Shown piece by piece: positions 1-4,491 of a DNA stretch of 5,882 nt. Where the stretch lies: NCBI GenBank assembly GCA_019421925.1, contig JAHZEH010000133.1, forward strand, positions 1 through 5,882, read 5' to 3'. Every line of letters begins with the position of its first letter. Position 1 is the stretch's first letter. The stretch is from Clostridia bacterium. Lineage in GTDB: Bacteria; Bacillota; Clostridia; Christensenellales; CALWSW01. A program made the translations under genes and the position numbers. The notes beneath the pieces were generated by a model. That model searched no databases. It was not told where the DNA came from and saw only the letters and a program-made list of their open reading frames with translations.

Positions 1-164
1 ATGGCGCAGCATATATGCAGATATTCCTCATCCTCAAATCCCCCCGGCAGCTCCGCGCTGTGCATGGGGGTGTGGCCCCTGGCCCGCAGCGTATGCTCCG
101 CCGCCCTGAACTTCTCTTTGTAGCCAGCGTCCCCGGCCATTTTCCCTGCGATGTACACTTTCAA
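1..164 (-). CDS. DUF4406-family protein, N-terminal part (cut by left edge)
   Basis: I read 54 residues from a TTG start at 164 to the window edge; the last two bases (AT) begin the next codon. The N-terminus MKVYIAGKMAGDAGYKEKF, followed by a helix and then LPGGFEDEEYLHICCA, matches the pattern I know from phage DUF4406 proteins, which have a Rossmann-like fold related to nucleoside 2-deoxyribosyltransferases. Their cellular role is not established. A ribosome site (AAAGGGTGA, 170-178) lies just upstream. The GTG at 158 is an alternative start but would lose MK of the usual MKxYIAGK opening. This frame overlaps the 3' end of rep by 131 bp, yet it is clearly the better coding frame here: it gives the family motif, whereas rep reads low-complexity Gly/Arg. 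Family call is from recognition, not a search. Confidence 0.82.
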   Translation of the reverse strand, partial: MKVYIAGKMAGDAGYKEKFRAAEHTLRARGHTPMHSAELPGGFEDEEYLHICCA

Positions 165-972
165 AAGATTCACCCTTTCGCATTTTCACAGTGATGTACG
201 CCCCCGGCACATAGGGGCTGAACCGGGCCTCGATCTCCAGCAGAGTCAAGTCCGGCCGTTGTTTTGCCAAGATAGCCCTGGCCCCTTCGTAGTCCCGCGC
301 AAGGATATCGGCCTTGCGCTTGGTCATGCGGCTCTTGCGGGGGATAACTTTCGGCTTTTTCAGGCCCTGGCTGTACCCCCACCGCTTTCTCCCCTTCGGG
401 TCCTTGGACAGGTATGTCCCCAACGCCTCAAAGTATTTCTCCGATGGCTGCATGTAGTCGCACCGCGTCCGTCCCGACGTCCATAGCGCCTCCGCCGCAT
501 CCCGGTCCATGGCTGACATAATGATGTGATGATGGATGCGCATGGGTTTGCCGAAGGGATCCATAGCCGCATATTCGGTAACGTGGATATACTTCATGCA
601 GTTCAGCCCGTTACGCTTCCTCCACGCCTTAACCCGCCGGATATAGTTTTTCAGGGCCTTTGCCGCCTCCTCCGGGTCGGGCGGGACGCCCCGGTAGGTG
701 AGGGTCAGGTACAGATCCCGGGGGGTGAAATTGGCGTTGATCTTGCGGGTGAGGTCTTTTTCCGCATTGCGCTGGTTGACCCTCCTCATTGCCTCCCTTG
801 TGGCCCCGCCCCTCCTTTTTCGGGCTCGCCTCTCTGTCCCCGCATCCTTGTAGTAGGGGTAGATTTCAAACTCCGTAACGGGGCCGCTTATGATCTCCTT
901 GACCCGGTAATGACTGATCCCCGCGTCCCGCATGGTCCCATTGTCCTCCGGCTCCCAGAAAAAATCCCGCAT
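34..972 (-). CDS. rep: HUH-type rolling-circle replication initiator (Rep)
   Basis: A 312-residue Rep from ATG 972, which has AAGGAG seven bases upstream. An upstream TTG at 1017 is in frame but has no ribosome site. Motif I is FTPRDLYLTLTYR (82-94). The metal-binding HUH motif is RIHHHIIMS with His147-149. The probable nicking Tyr is Tyr187 with Lys190 in LGTYLSKDPKG, followed by the basic stretch RKRWGYSQGLKKPK. In this family Rep nicks one strand at an origin through a phosphotyrosine and starts rolling-circle replication or transfer. One Tyr is evident, as in single-Tyr Reps of phages and small plasmids. Residues after about 270 (Gly/Arg/His rich) coincide with the DUF4406 gene and look like run-on translation; the natural end may be near residue 270. 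Last full gene of the leftward operon in the window. Confidence 0.88.
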   Translation of the reverse strand: MRDFFWEPEDNGTMRDAGISHYRVKEIISGPVTEFEIYPYYKDAGTERRARKRRGGATREAMRRVNQRNAEKDLTRKINANFTPRDLYLTLTYRGVPPDPEEAAKALKNYIRRVKAWRKRNGLNCMKYIHVTEYAAMDPFGKPMRIHHHIIMSAMDRDAAEALWTSGRTRCDYMQPSEKYFEALGTYLSKDPKGRKRWGYSQGLKKPKVIPRKSRMTKRKADILARDYEGARAILAKQRPDLTLLEIEARFSPYVPGAYITVKMRKGESFESVHRRENGRGRWLQREVQGGGAYAAGQGPHPHAQRGAAGGI

Positions 973-979
973 GCTCAGT

Positions 980-995
980 CTCCTTTTTGTAGGAG
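980..995 (-). promoter_or_regulatory. Hairpin sequestering the rep ribosome-binding site
   Basis: On the leftward strand the rep leader reads CTCCT-ACAAAA-AGGAG, a perfect 5-bp stem with a 6-nt loop. The 3' arm is the rep Shine-Dalgarno itself (AGGAG, 7 nt before ATG 972). Folding would hide the site and lower Rep translation. The pairing is seen in the sequence; the regulatory role is inferred. A 5-bp stem is modest and could arise by chance. Confidence 0.45.
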
Positions 996-1031
996 CGGTC
1001 ACAACGTTAATACTCAATACAAGGACGGTAA

Positions 1032-1045
1032 AGCGCTTGCGCGCT
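1032..1045. repeat. Inverted repeat in the rep leader
   Basis: AGCGC-TTGC-GCGCT: a 5-bp GC-rich stem. On the leftward (rep) strand the loop reads GCAA, a stable GNRA tetraloop, followed by only three U residues, so it is a poor terminator. It overlaps the -35 of the rightward promoter at 1037-1065 and could be an operator, an RNA structure in the rep leader, or part of a Rep origin. Confidence 0.4.
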
Positions 1046-1065
1046 GCCCTCCCGTATGGTATGAT
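1037..1065 (+). promoter_or_regulatory. Rightward promoter opposing rep (extended -10)
   Basis: -35 TTGCGC (1037-1042) and -10 TATGAT (1060-1065) are separated by exactly 17 bp, and TG sits one base before the -10 (TGG-TATGAT), an extended -10 that offsets the weak -35. Predicted start is about 1072. No rightward gene follows; a terminator ends at 1128. It therefore most likely drives a short RNA opposite the rep leader. Confidence 0.55.
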
Positions 1066-1071
1066 GTTGTC

Positions 1072-1128
1072 AGTTAAGCTCCAAATTGGGCTTGAGGCTT
1101 AGGAATTGCCGTCCTAAGCCTCTTTTTT
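1072..1128 (+). ncRNA. Candidate antisense RNA (ctRNA-like) against the rep leader
   Basis: A roughly 57-nt transcript is predicted between an extended -10 promoter (start about 1072) and a strong intrinsic terminator ending at 1128. It is complementary to leftward mRNA that reads from the 66-aa gene (last 15 nt) into the rep leader, and it has no open frame of note. In many rolling-circle replicons (the pT181 and pMV158 families are the established cases) a small counter-transcribed RNA limits Rep synthesis, and position, size and polarity here fit that plan. It lies about 100 nt upstream of the rep start, so it would act on the leader rather than directly cover the ribosome site. Inferred from promoter plus terminator only. 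Confidence 0.45.
1094..1128 (+). terminator. Strong intrinsic terminator, rightward
   Basis: A perfect 11-bp stem GAGGCTTAGGA / TCCTAAGCCTC (1094-1104 and 1112-1122) with a 7-nt loop is followed by six T (1123-1128). On the opposite strand no T run follows the stem, so it works only for rightward transcription, although all nearby genes run leftward. It overlaps the last 15 bp of the 66-aa gene. As DNA it could also extrude as a cruciform. Confidence 0.85.
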
Positions 1129-1314
1129 GTGCCTGCGCTCCTTAGCGACCTCCTTGACCGCCCTTCCCCATCTGCCGTCCCGGTGGGCCTCGATCCATCC
1201 CAGCCGCAGCTCGTCCACGTCTACGCCCATCCTTGGGGCAATCTGATTCAGCGTACCGGCCTGTCCCACCATATTCCGGGCCAGTTCCAGCACCTGTTTT
1301 TCTGTCAGGATCAT
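1114..1314 (-). CDS. Small conserved-looking protein of unknown function (66 aa)
   Basis: 66 residues starting MILTEKQVLELARNMVGQAG. The start ATG at 1314 overlaps the stop of the HNH gene as ATGA, and an AAAGGGAGG ribosome site lies within the HNH gene's end, so the two are translationally coupled. A much longer in-frame extension upstream reads Gly/Arg/Pro-rich noise antiparallel to the HNH frame and is rejected. The protein is predicted mostly helical: a helix at 4-15, then QAGTLNQIAPRMGVDVDEL (18-36), which has the spacing of a short HTH-like unit, then a basic C-terminus (KEVAKERRHKKEA). It could bind nucleic acid, but I do not recognise a family. Confidence 0.75.
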   Translation of the reverse strand: MILTEKQVLELARNMVGQAGTLNQIAPRMGVDVDELRLGWIEAHRDGRWGRAVKEVAKERRHKKEA

Positions 1315-1646
1315 GCTGTCCTCCCTTTTATGTCCTCTCGCTCCCCGGACGGTAGGCCAATAATTTCCCCCTCTCCGTCCAGATAGAGCTTCCCGCCCAT
1401 AAGGCGGCGAACCTCCTCTTCCCCGTATCCCCGGGCGAAATACTCGCTCTGGAGCTCCCCTTTGAGGGACAGGGCCAGAGCCCGGCCATCCCGGCCATGG
1501 ACGCCCTTCGTCCCCTCGTGGCACTCCCAGCACAGCATGCGGGTACTGCAATCAGTCTCGCACTCCCGGCGCTTGCCCCGCCCGCCCACGATGTGGTGTT
1601 TGTGGAGGGGGCCCCAGTTCCCGCAATTCTGGCAATATCCGTACAT
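1311..1646 (-). CDS. HNH-like zinc protein (possible endonuclease)
   Basis: 111 residues from ATG 1646, with AGGGAGG upstream in the end of the preceding gene. Cys5-Cys8 and Cys39-Cys42 form two CxxC knuckles around HKHHIVGG (His15, His17, His18), then His43 and His50 in ECHEGTKGVHG. Paired cysteines with HH and a downstream His are the arrangement of small HNH nucleases with a structural zinc. Such proteins are common in phage early regions and near terminases, where they nick DNA or assist recombination or packaging. The C-terminal third (from about 65) has no motif I know. A catalytic Asn between the His positions is not obvious, so nuclease activity is not assured. Ends in an ATGA overlap with the 66-aa gene. 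Confidence 0.75.
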   Translation of the reverse strand: MYGYCQNCGNWGPLHKHHIVGGRGKRRECETDCSTRMLCWECHEGTKGVHGRDGRALALSLKGELQSEYFARGYGEEEVRRLMGGKLYLDGEGEIIGLPSGEREDIKGRTA

Positions 1647-1648
1647 TT

Positions 1649-1954
1649 CTAGTCCTCCCTGGCGATCTCCCTGATCCTGTCCAGCCCCCTCAGGGCCTCC
1701 CGTTTCTTCATGGCGTCCCCCTTGATCCCCTGGTAAACGCGTTCCGCAAGGAGCAGGATCTGCGCCAGCCTGTCCTCCTTGTCCTCCAGCTCATCCCATG
1801 ACGCCTCTTTTCCCTCCTCCCTCTCCCGGATCAGCGCGGCCTCTACAGCCTCCTTCATATCCGGTCCCAGGCGTTCCCCGATGATATCCAGCAGGGCCGC
1901 ATTCCCCAGAACTACCCTCGCTTCCCCGCTGCTCAACGTAATCACCAACGGCAT
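1649..1954 (-). CDS. Hypothetical helical protein (101 aa)
   Basis: 101 residues from ATG 1954 with a good AAAGGAGAA site 4-5 bp upstream. It begins MPLVITLSSGEARVVLGNAA, a short beta-hairpin-like stretch, then continues as long charged amphipathic helices (about 35-100) rich in Glu, Arg and Lys, suggesting coiled-coil or helical oligomerisation. No cysteines, membrane segment or catalytic motif is visible. The stop TAG is 2 bp before the HNH start, so the two are in one operon and probably coupled. A second leftward reading frame overlaps its 5' half but loses coding character once inside this gene. Function unknown; early phage operon context only. Confidence 0.75.
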   Translation of the reverse strand: MPLVITLSSGEARVVLGNAALLDIIGERLGPDMKEAVEAALIREREEGKEASWDELEDKEDRLAQILLLAERVYQGIKGDAMKKREALRGLDRIREIARED

Positions 1955-2070
1955 TCCCTTCTCCTTTCAGTTCCGCCGGCGTCCATAGCTCCATCCGCAG
2001 GATGATGCGTCTCTGCCGGCGCTGTGTATTCTGCGGGCCACCCTTGCAAAAGCGCAGGCGGCCCATATTA

Positions 2071-2085
2071 AATGCTTGCAGCATT
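2071..2085. repeat. Short perfect inverted repeat
   Basis: AATGCT-TGC-AGCATT, 6-bp arms with a 3-nt loop, in the otherwise gene-free 1955-2113 spacer between the two-HTH gene and the 101-aa gene. There is no T run, so it is not a terminator. Possible operator or mRNA structure; function unknown. Confidence 0.35.
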
Positions 2086-2113
2086 CCCGCGTTTTCGGTA
2101 TACTCTCAGTAGG

Positions 2114-2710
2114 TTATTTGACCTTGCCGCTGTCAGGACTGCCATCCTGCGCGGCTTTTTCTTTTGGGGCCAGACCCGCCAGCTCCTTCAATTCATCCCA
2201 GGGGAGGATCGCGTCCGCCTCCAACTGAATGTAACTCACGCCGCTCTTTATAGGTACATACACATGTCCCTCTCCCAGGTAGGCGGGCGTTAGGCTTCTT
2301 TCCCGCTGGGCTTCCCCTTCCTGCATCCCCGCCGGGGGCTTCTCCAGCTTCACCGGCCCCTGCCTTCGCCCCAGCGCCATCTTCAATCCCTTCGCATTCT
2401 TATACCCCGCGCAGGCTGCGGCTTCTTCCAGGGAAGAACCGTGCTGGAGCAGCTCCATGGCCCGCCTGATATCCGGCTTTTGCCGCCCCTCCGGCCTCTC
2501 TTTCGGAAGTTCCACCCTGCTTAGCAGTTCCTCCGCGCTCAGGTCAAAATATCCGGCCAGAGCCCTGATCTCGTTCGGCGTAGCGGGCCCGCCGTCCTCA
2601 ATCCTCTGGATTGCGCCGCCGTCCAGCCCGCACAGCTCCGCAAAAATCACCCTGGGTTTCCCATTTCTAGCCTTTGCCGTCCACTCGGCAAGGCTGATCC
2701 TTTCGCTCAT
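2114..2710 (-). CDS. Two-HTH DNA-binding protein (XRE-like N-terminus)
   Basis: 198 residues from ATG 2710, which overlaps the zinc-ribbon gene's stop as ATGA and has GAAAGG upstream. A 52-residue in-frame extension upstream is antiparallel noise within the zinc-ribbon gene and is excluded. Residues about 5-66 resemble a lambda-repressor/XRE HTH domain: VIFAELCGLDGGAIQRIEDG, then ATPNEIRALAGYFDLSAEELL, the usual closing helix. A second HTH-like unit lies at about 80-115 (SLEEAAACAGYKNAKGLKMA). The C-terminal third has a linker and a hydrophobic patch (VYVPIKSGVSYIQLEADAIL) that may be a dimerisation or effector domain. Probably a regulator or replication-accessory DNA-binding protein of the early operon; target unknown. 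Confidence 0.72.
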   Translation of the reverse strand: MSERISLAEWTAKARNGKPRVIFAELCGLDGGAIQRIEDGGPATPNEIRALAGYFDLSAEELLSRVELPKERPEGRQKPDIRRAMELLQHGSSLEEAAACAGYKNAKGLKMALGRRQGPVKLEKPPAGMQEGEAQRERSLTPAYLGEGHVYVPIKSGVSYIQLEADAILPWDELKELAGLAPKEKAAQDGSPDSGKVK

Positions 2711-2901
2711 GTCGTTCGCCTTTCTTCTGTCCACACCGCCCTCAGCCTCCCCGTCGGCCGGTGTATCCCATCCGGGGTGCGCCGTTTCTTCCTCTGCCCG
2801 GCGCAATTCTCGCACAGGTAACCGTGCTCCTGCACACGGGCGCTCACGCCCCACAGACGCCCGCACCGCTCACATACGGCCCGCTTCACGTCCGCCTCCA
2901 T
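2707..2901 (-). CDS. Four-cysteine zinc-ribbon miniprotein
   Basis: 64 residues from ATG 2901, with AGGA just upstream (spacing rather short). Cys10-x2-Cys13 and Cys30-x2-Cys33 make a textbook zinc ribbon with a 16-residue spacer, followed by a strongly basic tail (GQRKKRRTP, RRTT), suggesting nucleic-acid contact. The gene starts 32 bp inside the end of the membrane miniprotein gene and ends in an ATGA overlap with the two-HTH gene, so it sits in a coupled chain. Small zinc ribbons of this kind are frequent in phage early operons, mostly without known function. Confidence 0.7.
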   Translation of the reverse strand: MEADVKRAVCERCGRLWGVSARVQEHGYLCENCAGQRKKRRTPDGIHRPTGRLRAVWTEERRTT

Positions 2902-3049
2902 ACTTCCTGCACGTCCCGCACATCCTCCGGGCCTCCTTCCGGGCCTGCCGCCCGCCCAGCCTGTACCAGGCAGGGCCCGCCGCCAGGCACCCTACGGCCA
3001 TTGCGCCCAGCAGCCACAGACCGAATCCCCATGCGTTTGTGATGCTCAT
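2870..3049 (-). CDS. Single-pass membrane miniprotein with CxxC
   Basis: 59 residues, found by direct reading. ATG 3049 overlaps the stop of the 113-aa gene (ATGA), and GGAGG lies 8 bp upstream. Residues about 7-28 (WGFGLWLLGAMAVGCLAAGPAW) form one hydrophobic helix, followed by a positive stretch (YRLGGRQARKEARR) consistent with an outside-to-inside orientation with the tail in the cytoplasm. The tail carries Cys43-x2-Cys46, a single zinc knuckle that could pair with another subunit. The coupled start, ribosome site and membrane signature make this a real gene, whereas the longer overlapping frame at 2886-3146 lacks such support. Role unknown; it lies too far from lysis genes to call it a holin. 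Confidence 0.72.
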   Translation of the reverse strand: MSITNAWGFGLWLLGAMAVGCLAAGPAWYRLGGRQARKEARRMCGTCRKYGGGREAGRM

Positions 3050-3387
3050 TGCGCTGCCCTCCTTGGGTCAATGTACCACCGGCTCCGTCCCTTCTGTTTA
3101 GGCTTGGGCGCTCCCCTGTACAGGTAGTCCGCAATGCTGCGCACAAGTACCCGCCCGTCCGGGGCGCATGCTATGTCTCCGGATCCAATCCGTTCAGCCA
3201 GATAGTTATAGCTTCGGTCCATAATCTGGCATGCTGTCTTGCGCGGAACCGCCTCCCCCCACTTCTCCGCCAGCTTGTCCGCCTCGCTGGCCTTCGCTGC
3301 CGGAGCCTCGGCCTCTGCTACTACTGCGTCTACAAAAACTGTGAACGCTCTCAGCAGGTCGTCCCTCGCCGCCTTTACGTTCGCCAT
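3046..3387 (-). CDS. Excisionase-like HTH DNA-binding protein
   Basis: 113 residues from ATG 3387, preceded by GGGGAGGAG 6 bp away. The N-terminal 45 residues form a helical, Ala/Glu-rich arm (possible dimerisation). Residues about 46-92 (EAVPRKTACQIMDRSYNYLA, then RIGSGDIACAPDGRVLVRS) fit the winged HTH of excisionases and MerR-like proteins: a helix-turn-helix, a wing with GRV, then a closing helix DYLY. The C-terminus is basic (KPKQKGRSRWYIDPRR). It is the first gene of the compact left operon and follows the repeat-A hairpin, which lies directly before its ribosome site. Could be a directionality factor or an early regulator; no integrase is visible here to support Xis proper. Confidence 0.68.
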   Translation of the reverse strand: MANVKAARDDLLRAFTVFVDAVVAEAEAPAAKASEADKLAEKWGEAVPRKTACQIMDRSYNYLAERIGSGDIACAPDGRVLVRSIADYLYRGAPKPKQKGRSRWYIDPRRAAQ

Positions 3388-3401
3388 GCTGTCTCCTCCC
3401 C

Positions 3402-3423
3402 GCGCCTATCCGGCGCTTTTTTT
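3402..3423 (+). terminator. Boundary hairpin, copy A (possible rightward terminator)
   Basis: GCGCC-TATCC-GGCGC followed by seven T. Rightward it has the form of a short intrinsic terminator, though no rightward gene feeds it closely. Leftward it is an A-rich leader plus a 5-bp GC hairpin directly before the ribosome site of the 113-aa HTH gene. One of three full copies in the window; whether it terminates or modulates translation is unproven. Confidence 0.55.
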
Positions 3424-3447
3424 CTTGCGGCCTGTCCGCCGCGTGTG

Positions 3448-3540
3448 CTATGCTTGAGTTGTAATGATTTCCTGAGAATTCGCCTGGTTGCCGCCGGGCG
3501 TTTCCTCTAGGTCCGGGGTCGCTTTCCCCCGAATCTTCCG
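3448..3540 (-). pseudogene. Remnant 3' end of a duplicate of the 79-aa XRE gene
   Basis: The leftward frame reads RKIRGKATPDLEETPGGNQA, then NSQEIITTQA and a TAG stop at 3450-3448. It aligns without net gaps to the tail of the intact XRE protein (RKLFGAATPDNTEKPGGNQA then NP-stop). The HTH and start are missing: upstream of 3540 the sequence changes abruptly to the leader of the rightward 109-aa gene. The tail ends ten residues later than the intact copy, whose TAG corresponds to a CAG here, so the remnant may keep an older or divergent allele's end. Confidence 0.72.
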
Positions 3541-3550
3541 AGTACCCGCG

Positions 3551-3575
3551 TTAAAAATCCCGGCAAAGGTTAGGT
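3551..3575 (+). promoter_or_regulatory. Shared leader box upstream of the 109-aa gene
   Basis: AAAGGTTAGGT (3565-3575) also occurs at 4474-4484 before the other orphan rightward gene. In both, an A/T-rich -10-like box precedes it by 14-15 bp (TTAAAAAT at 3551 and TATAAA at 4459), and the start codon follows by about 7 bp. It contains the ribosome site (TAGGTG). No convincing -35 was found, so the promoter part is tentative. Confidence 0.4.
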
Positions 3576-3581
3576 GTCAAA

Positions 3582-3911
3582 ATGCTTGATAGCGATAGCT
3601 GCAAGGTCTTAAAAAGGATACTCTCTTTGGAAAATAAGGATCATTCTTACTCAATCTCCGAGCTTCGTTTATCTTTAAAAAACGCCGATGAATTGCGTAT
3701 TTTTGAGATCATTGATTATCTCAAAGATGAGAAATACCTAGACTATACTTATCTGGGCAAAGGTTCCATGAGTATCTTTCCTACCCAGAAGGGACGTGCT
3801 TACACGAAAGTTAAGCGGCGCCATGACCTGGTGTATTCCGTCTTGCTGCCTGCCTTTGTCGCGATCATCTCCGGTGTAGTCGTGTTCTACCTGTGCAGCC
3901 TTTTTTCTTAA
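3582..3911 (+). CDS. Winged-helix-like protein with C-terminal membrane anchor
   Basis: 109 residues from ATG 3582 with TAGGTG upstream. Residues about 1-78 are laid out like a winged helix: helices at 6-17 and 25-33, a third at 37-51 (DELRIFEIIDYLKDEKYLDY), then a strand/turn (YTYLGKGSMSIFPTQKG). A single hydrophobic segment runs about 84-107 (YSVLLPAFVAIISGVVVFYL) near the very C-terminus after KRR, so the domain faces the cytoplasm. Base composition is more AT-rich than the left operon, and the gene points against the flanking leftward genes, both typical of a moron acquired later. Its stop converges with the zinc-ribbon membrane gene (4-bp TTAA overlap). Function unknown; a membrane-tethered DNA-binding or sensing role is only a guess. 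Confidence 0.75.
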   Translation: MLDSDSCKVLKRILSLENKDHSYSISELRLSLKNADELRIFEIIDYLKDEKYLDYTYLGKGSMSIFPTQKGRAYTKVKRRHDLVYSVLLPAFVAIISGVVVFYLCSLFS

Positions 3912-4240
3912 CCATTGAAGAGGTTCCAGAGAAGACTGCCCAGTCCCCACCCAATGAAAGCGCCTATAACCGTTGAAATCAGGGTGCAGATCAAACGCAG
4001 CGTCTTTCCTATCGGGCCGTCATCTATAAACCATAGGTCTATGTCCTTCAGCTCCCCCATCGCGAATTTGGCGAAACCTCTGACCCTGCCATGTTTCGCA
4101 AAAAAGCTCTTTATCCACTCCCTGTGCTCTTCGTCTGTTTTCGCCTTGCATTCAGGGCACAGGCCTGATTTGGTAGGCCCCTCCTTCCTGCACAATCTGC
4201 AGCGTTCAGGGCGTTCTGTGCTCCATATGTCTCTATACAT
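3908..4240 (-). CDS. Zinc-ribbon protein with C-terminal membrane segment
   Basis: 110 residues from ATG 4240. An in-frame GTG at 4249 is also possible, but GAGGAA would touch it, whereas ATG has GAGG about 11 bp upstream; neither spacing is ideal. Cys14-x2-Cys17 and Cys28-x2-Cys31 form an N-terminal zinc ribbon, followed by a charged helical middle (DEEHREWIKSFFAKHGRVRG). A hydrophobic, glycine-rich stretch at about 81-108 (LRLICTLISTVIGAFIGWGL, then GSLLWNLF) can cross the membrane once or form a hairpin. The gene is 18 bp downstream of the duplicated membrane miniprotein, so the two are probably cotranscribed. No enzyme motif is visible. Confidence 0.75.
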   Translation of the reverse strand: MYRDIWSTERPERCRLCRKEGPTKSGLCPECKAKTDEEHREWIKSFFAKHGRVRGFAKFAMGELKDIDLWFIDDGPIGKTLRLICTLISTVIGAFIGWGLGSLLWNLFNG

Positions 4241-4258
4241 TCCTTTCACTTCCTCGCA

Positions 4259-4432
4259 CTATTTAGGTAAGAACAGCTTCACCAGGCTGATGATGATTGC
4301 CGCAATCGACAGAATCAGCGGAATGTACCATCCTTTATCATCCATCTTGTCTCCTTCCCACTGACATATGAATTCTGCTATGACGATTGCCACAATCGCA
4401 GCCAGCAGAATGTACCATACTTTATCTTCCAT
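4259..4432 (-). CDS. Two-helix membrane miniprotein made by in-frame tandem duplication
   Basis: 57 residues, found by direct reading. The two halves are near copies: MEDKVWYILLAAIVAIVIAE (from ATG 4432) and MDDKGWYIPLILSIAAIIIS (from ATG 4345), each an acidic start, a WYI motif and one hydrophobic helix. The halves are joined by FICQWEGDK, giving a helical hairpin. The first start has GAGAGG upstream. The second ATG has an even better site (GGAAGGAGA, 4-5 bp away) lying inside the first half, so a 28-residue single-helix form may also be made. This suggests two formerly separate genes fused when the stop between them was lost. Small membrane proteins of this sort can be toxins, anti-repressors or envelope modulators; none is supported specifically. 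Confidence 0.72.
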   Translation of the reverse strand: MEDKVWYILLAAIVAIVIAEFICQWEGDKMDDKGWYIPLILSIAAIIISLVKLFLPK

Positions 4433-4442
4433 CTTCCGTCCT

Positions 4443-4451
4443 CTCCGCGCC
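4443..4451 (-). repeat. Half copy of the gene-boundary module
   Basis: Leftward GGCGCGGAGAGG upstream of the duplicated membrane gene matches the 3' half (second hairpin arm plus ribosome site) of the modules at 3393, 4851 and 5400, but the first arm and A tract are missing. Short and possibly coincidental. Confidence 0.3.
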
Positions 4452-4458
4452 GCTGCTG

Positions 4459-4484
4459 TATAAATTCTGTTAGAAAGGTTAGGT
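4459..4484 (+). promoter_or_regulatory. Shared leader box upstream of the 69-aa gene
   Basis: TATAAA (4459-4464) then AAAGGTTAGGT (4474-4484), the same 11-base box as before the 109-aa gene. The box supplies the ribosome site. A -35 is not convincing. Confidence 0.4.
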
Positions 4485-4491
4485 CTTGATT

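Larger units (their letters stand above)
3393..3540. repeat. Direct repeat A (about 140 bp), left boundary of cassette
   Basis: Same order and spacing of identical blocks as repeat C at 5400-5538: a 15-nt hairpin (3402-3416), TGTGCTATGCTT (3444-3455), a 22-nt identical block (3478-3499) and GTCCGGGGT (3511-3519). The equivalents lie at 5408, 5449, 5482 and 5515. Both copies have the same orientation about 2005 bp apart, so homologous recombination between them would delete the intervening cassette. Confidence 0.8.

Noticed and set aside
526..1077. Long rightward frame of 183 aa opposite rep
   Set aside because: It is a shadow of the rep coding strand, with no ribosome site and no domain; rep motifs on the other strand are unambiguous.
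1791..2084. Leftward 97-aa frame (MLQAFNMGRLRFCKGG...)
   Set aside because: No good ribosome site before any of its starts. Its second half is Gly/Arg-rich noise out of frame inside the better-supported 101-aa gene. A short real peptide limited to 1955-2084 cannot be excluded, but it would need a stop that is absent.
2711..2866. 52-residue N-terminal extension of the two-HTH protein
   Set aside because: It lies antiparallel in composition over the zinc-ribbon gene, and ATG 2710 has the coupled ATGA start and begins the recognisable HTH domain.
2886..3146. Leftward 86-aa frame overlapping the membrane miniprotein
   Set aside because: The alternative frame from ATG 3049 has an ATGA coupling, GGAGG and a clear membrane helix, while this frame reads low-complexity Gly/Arg and lacks a ribosome site.
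3049..3510. Rightward 153-aa frame
   Set aside because: It runs antisense across the 113-aa HTH gene, the hairpin and the XRE remnant, with Cys/Arg/Ser-rich composition typical of a shadow frame.
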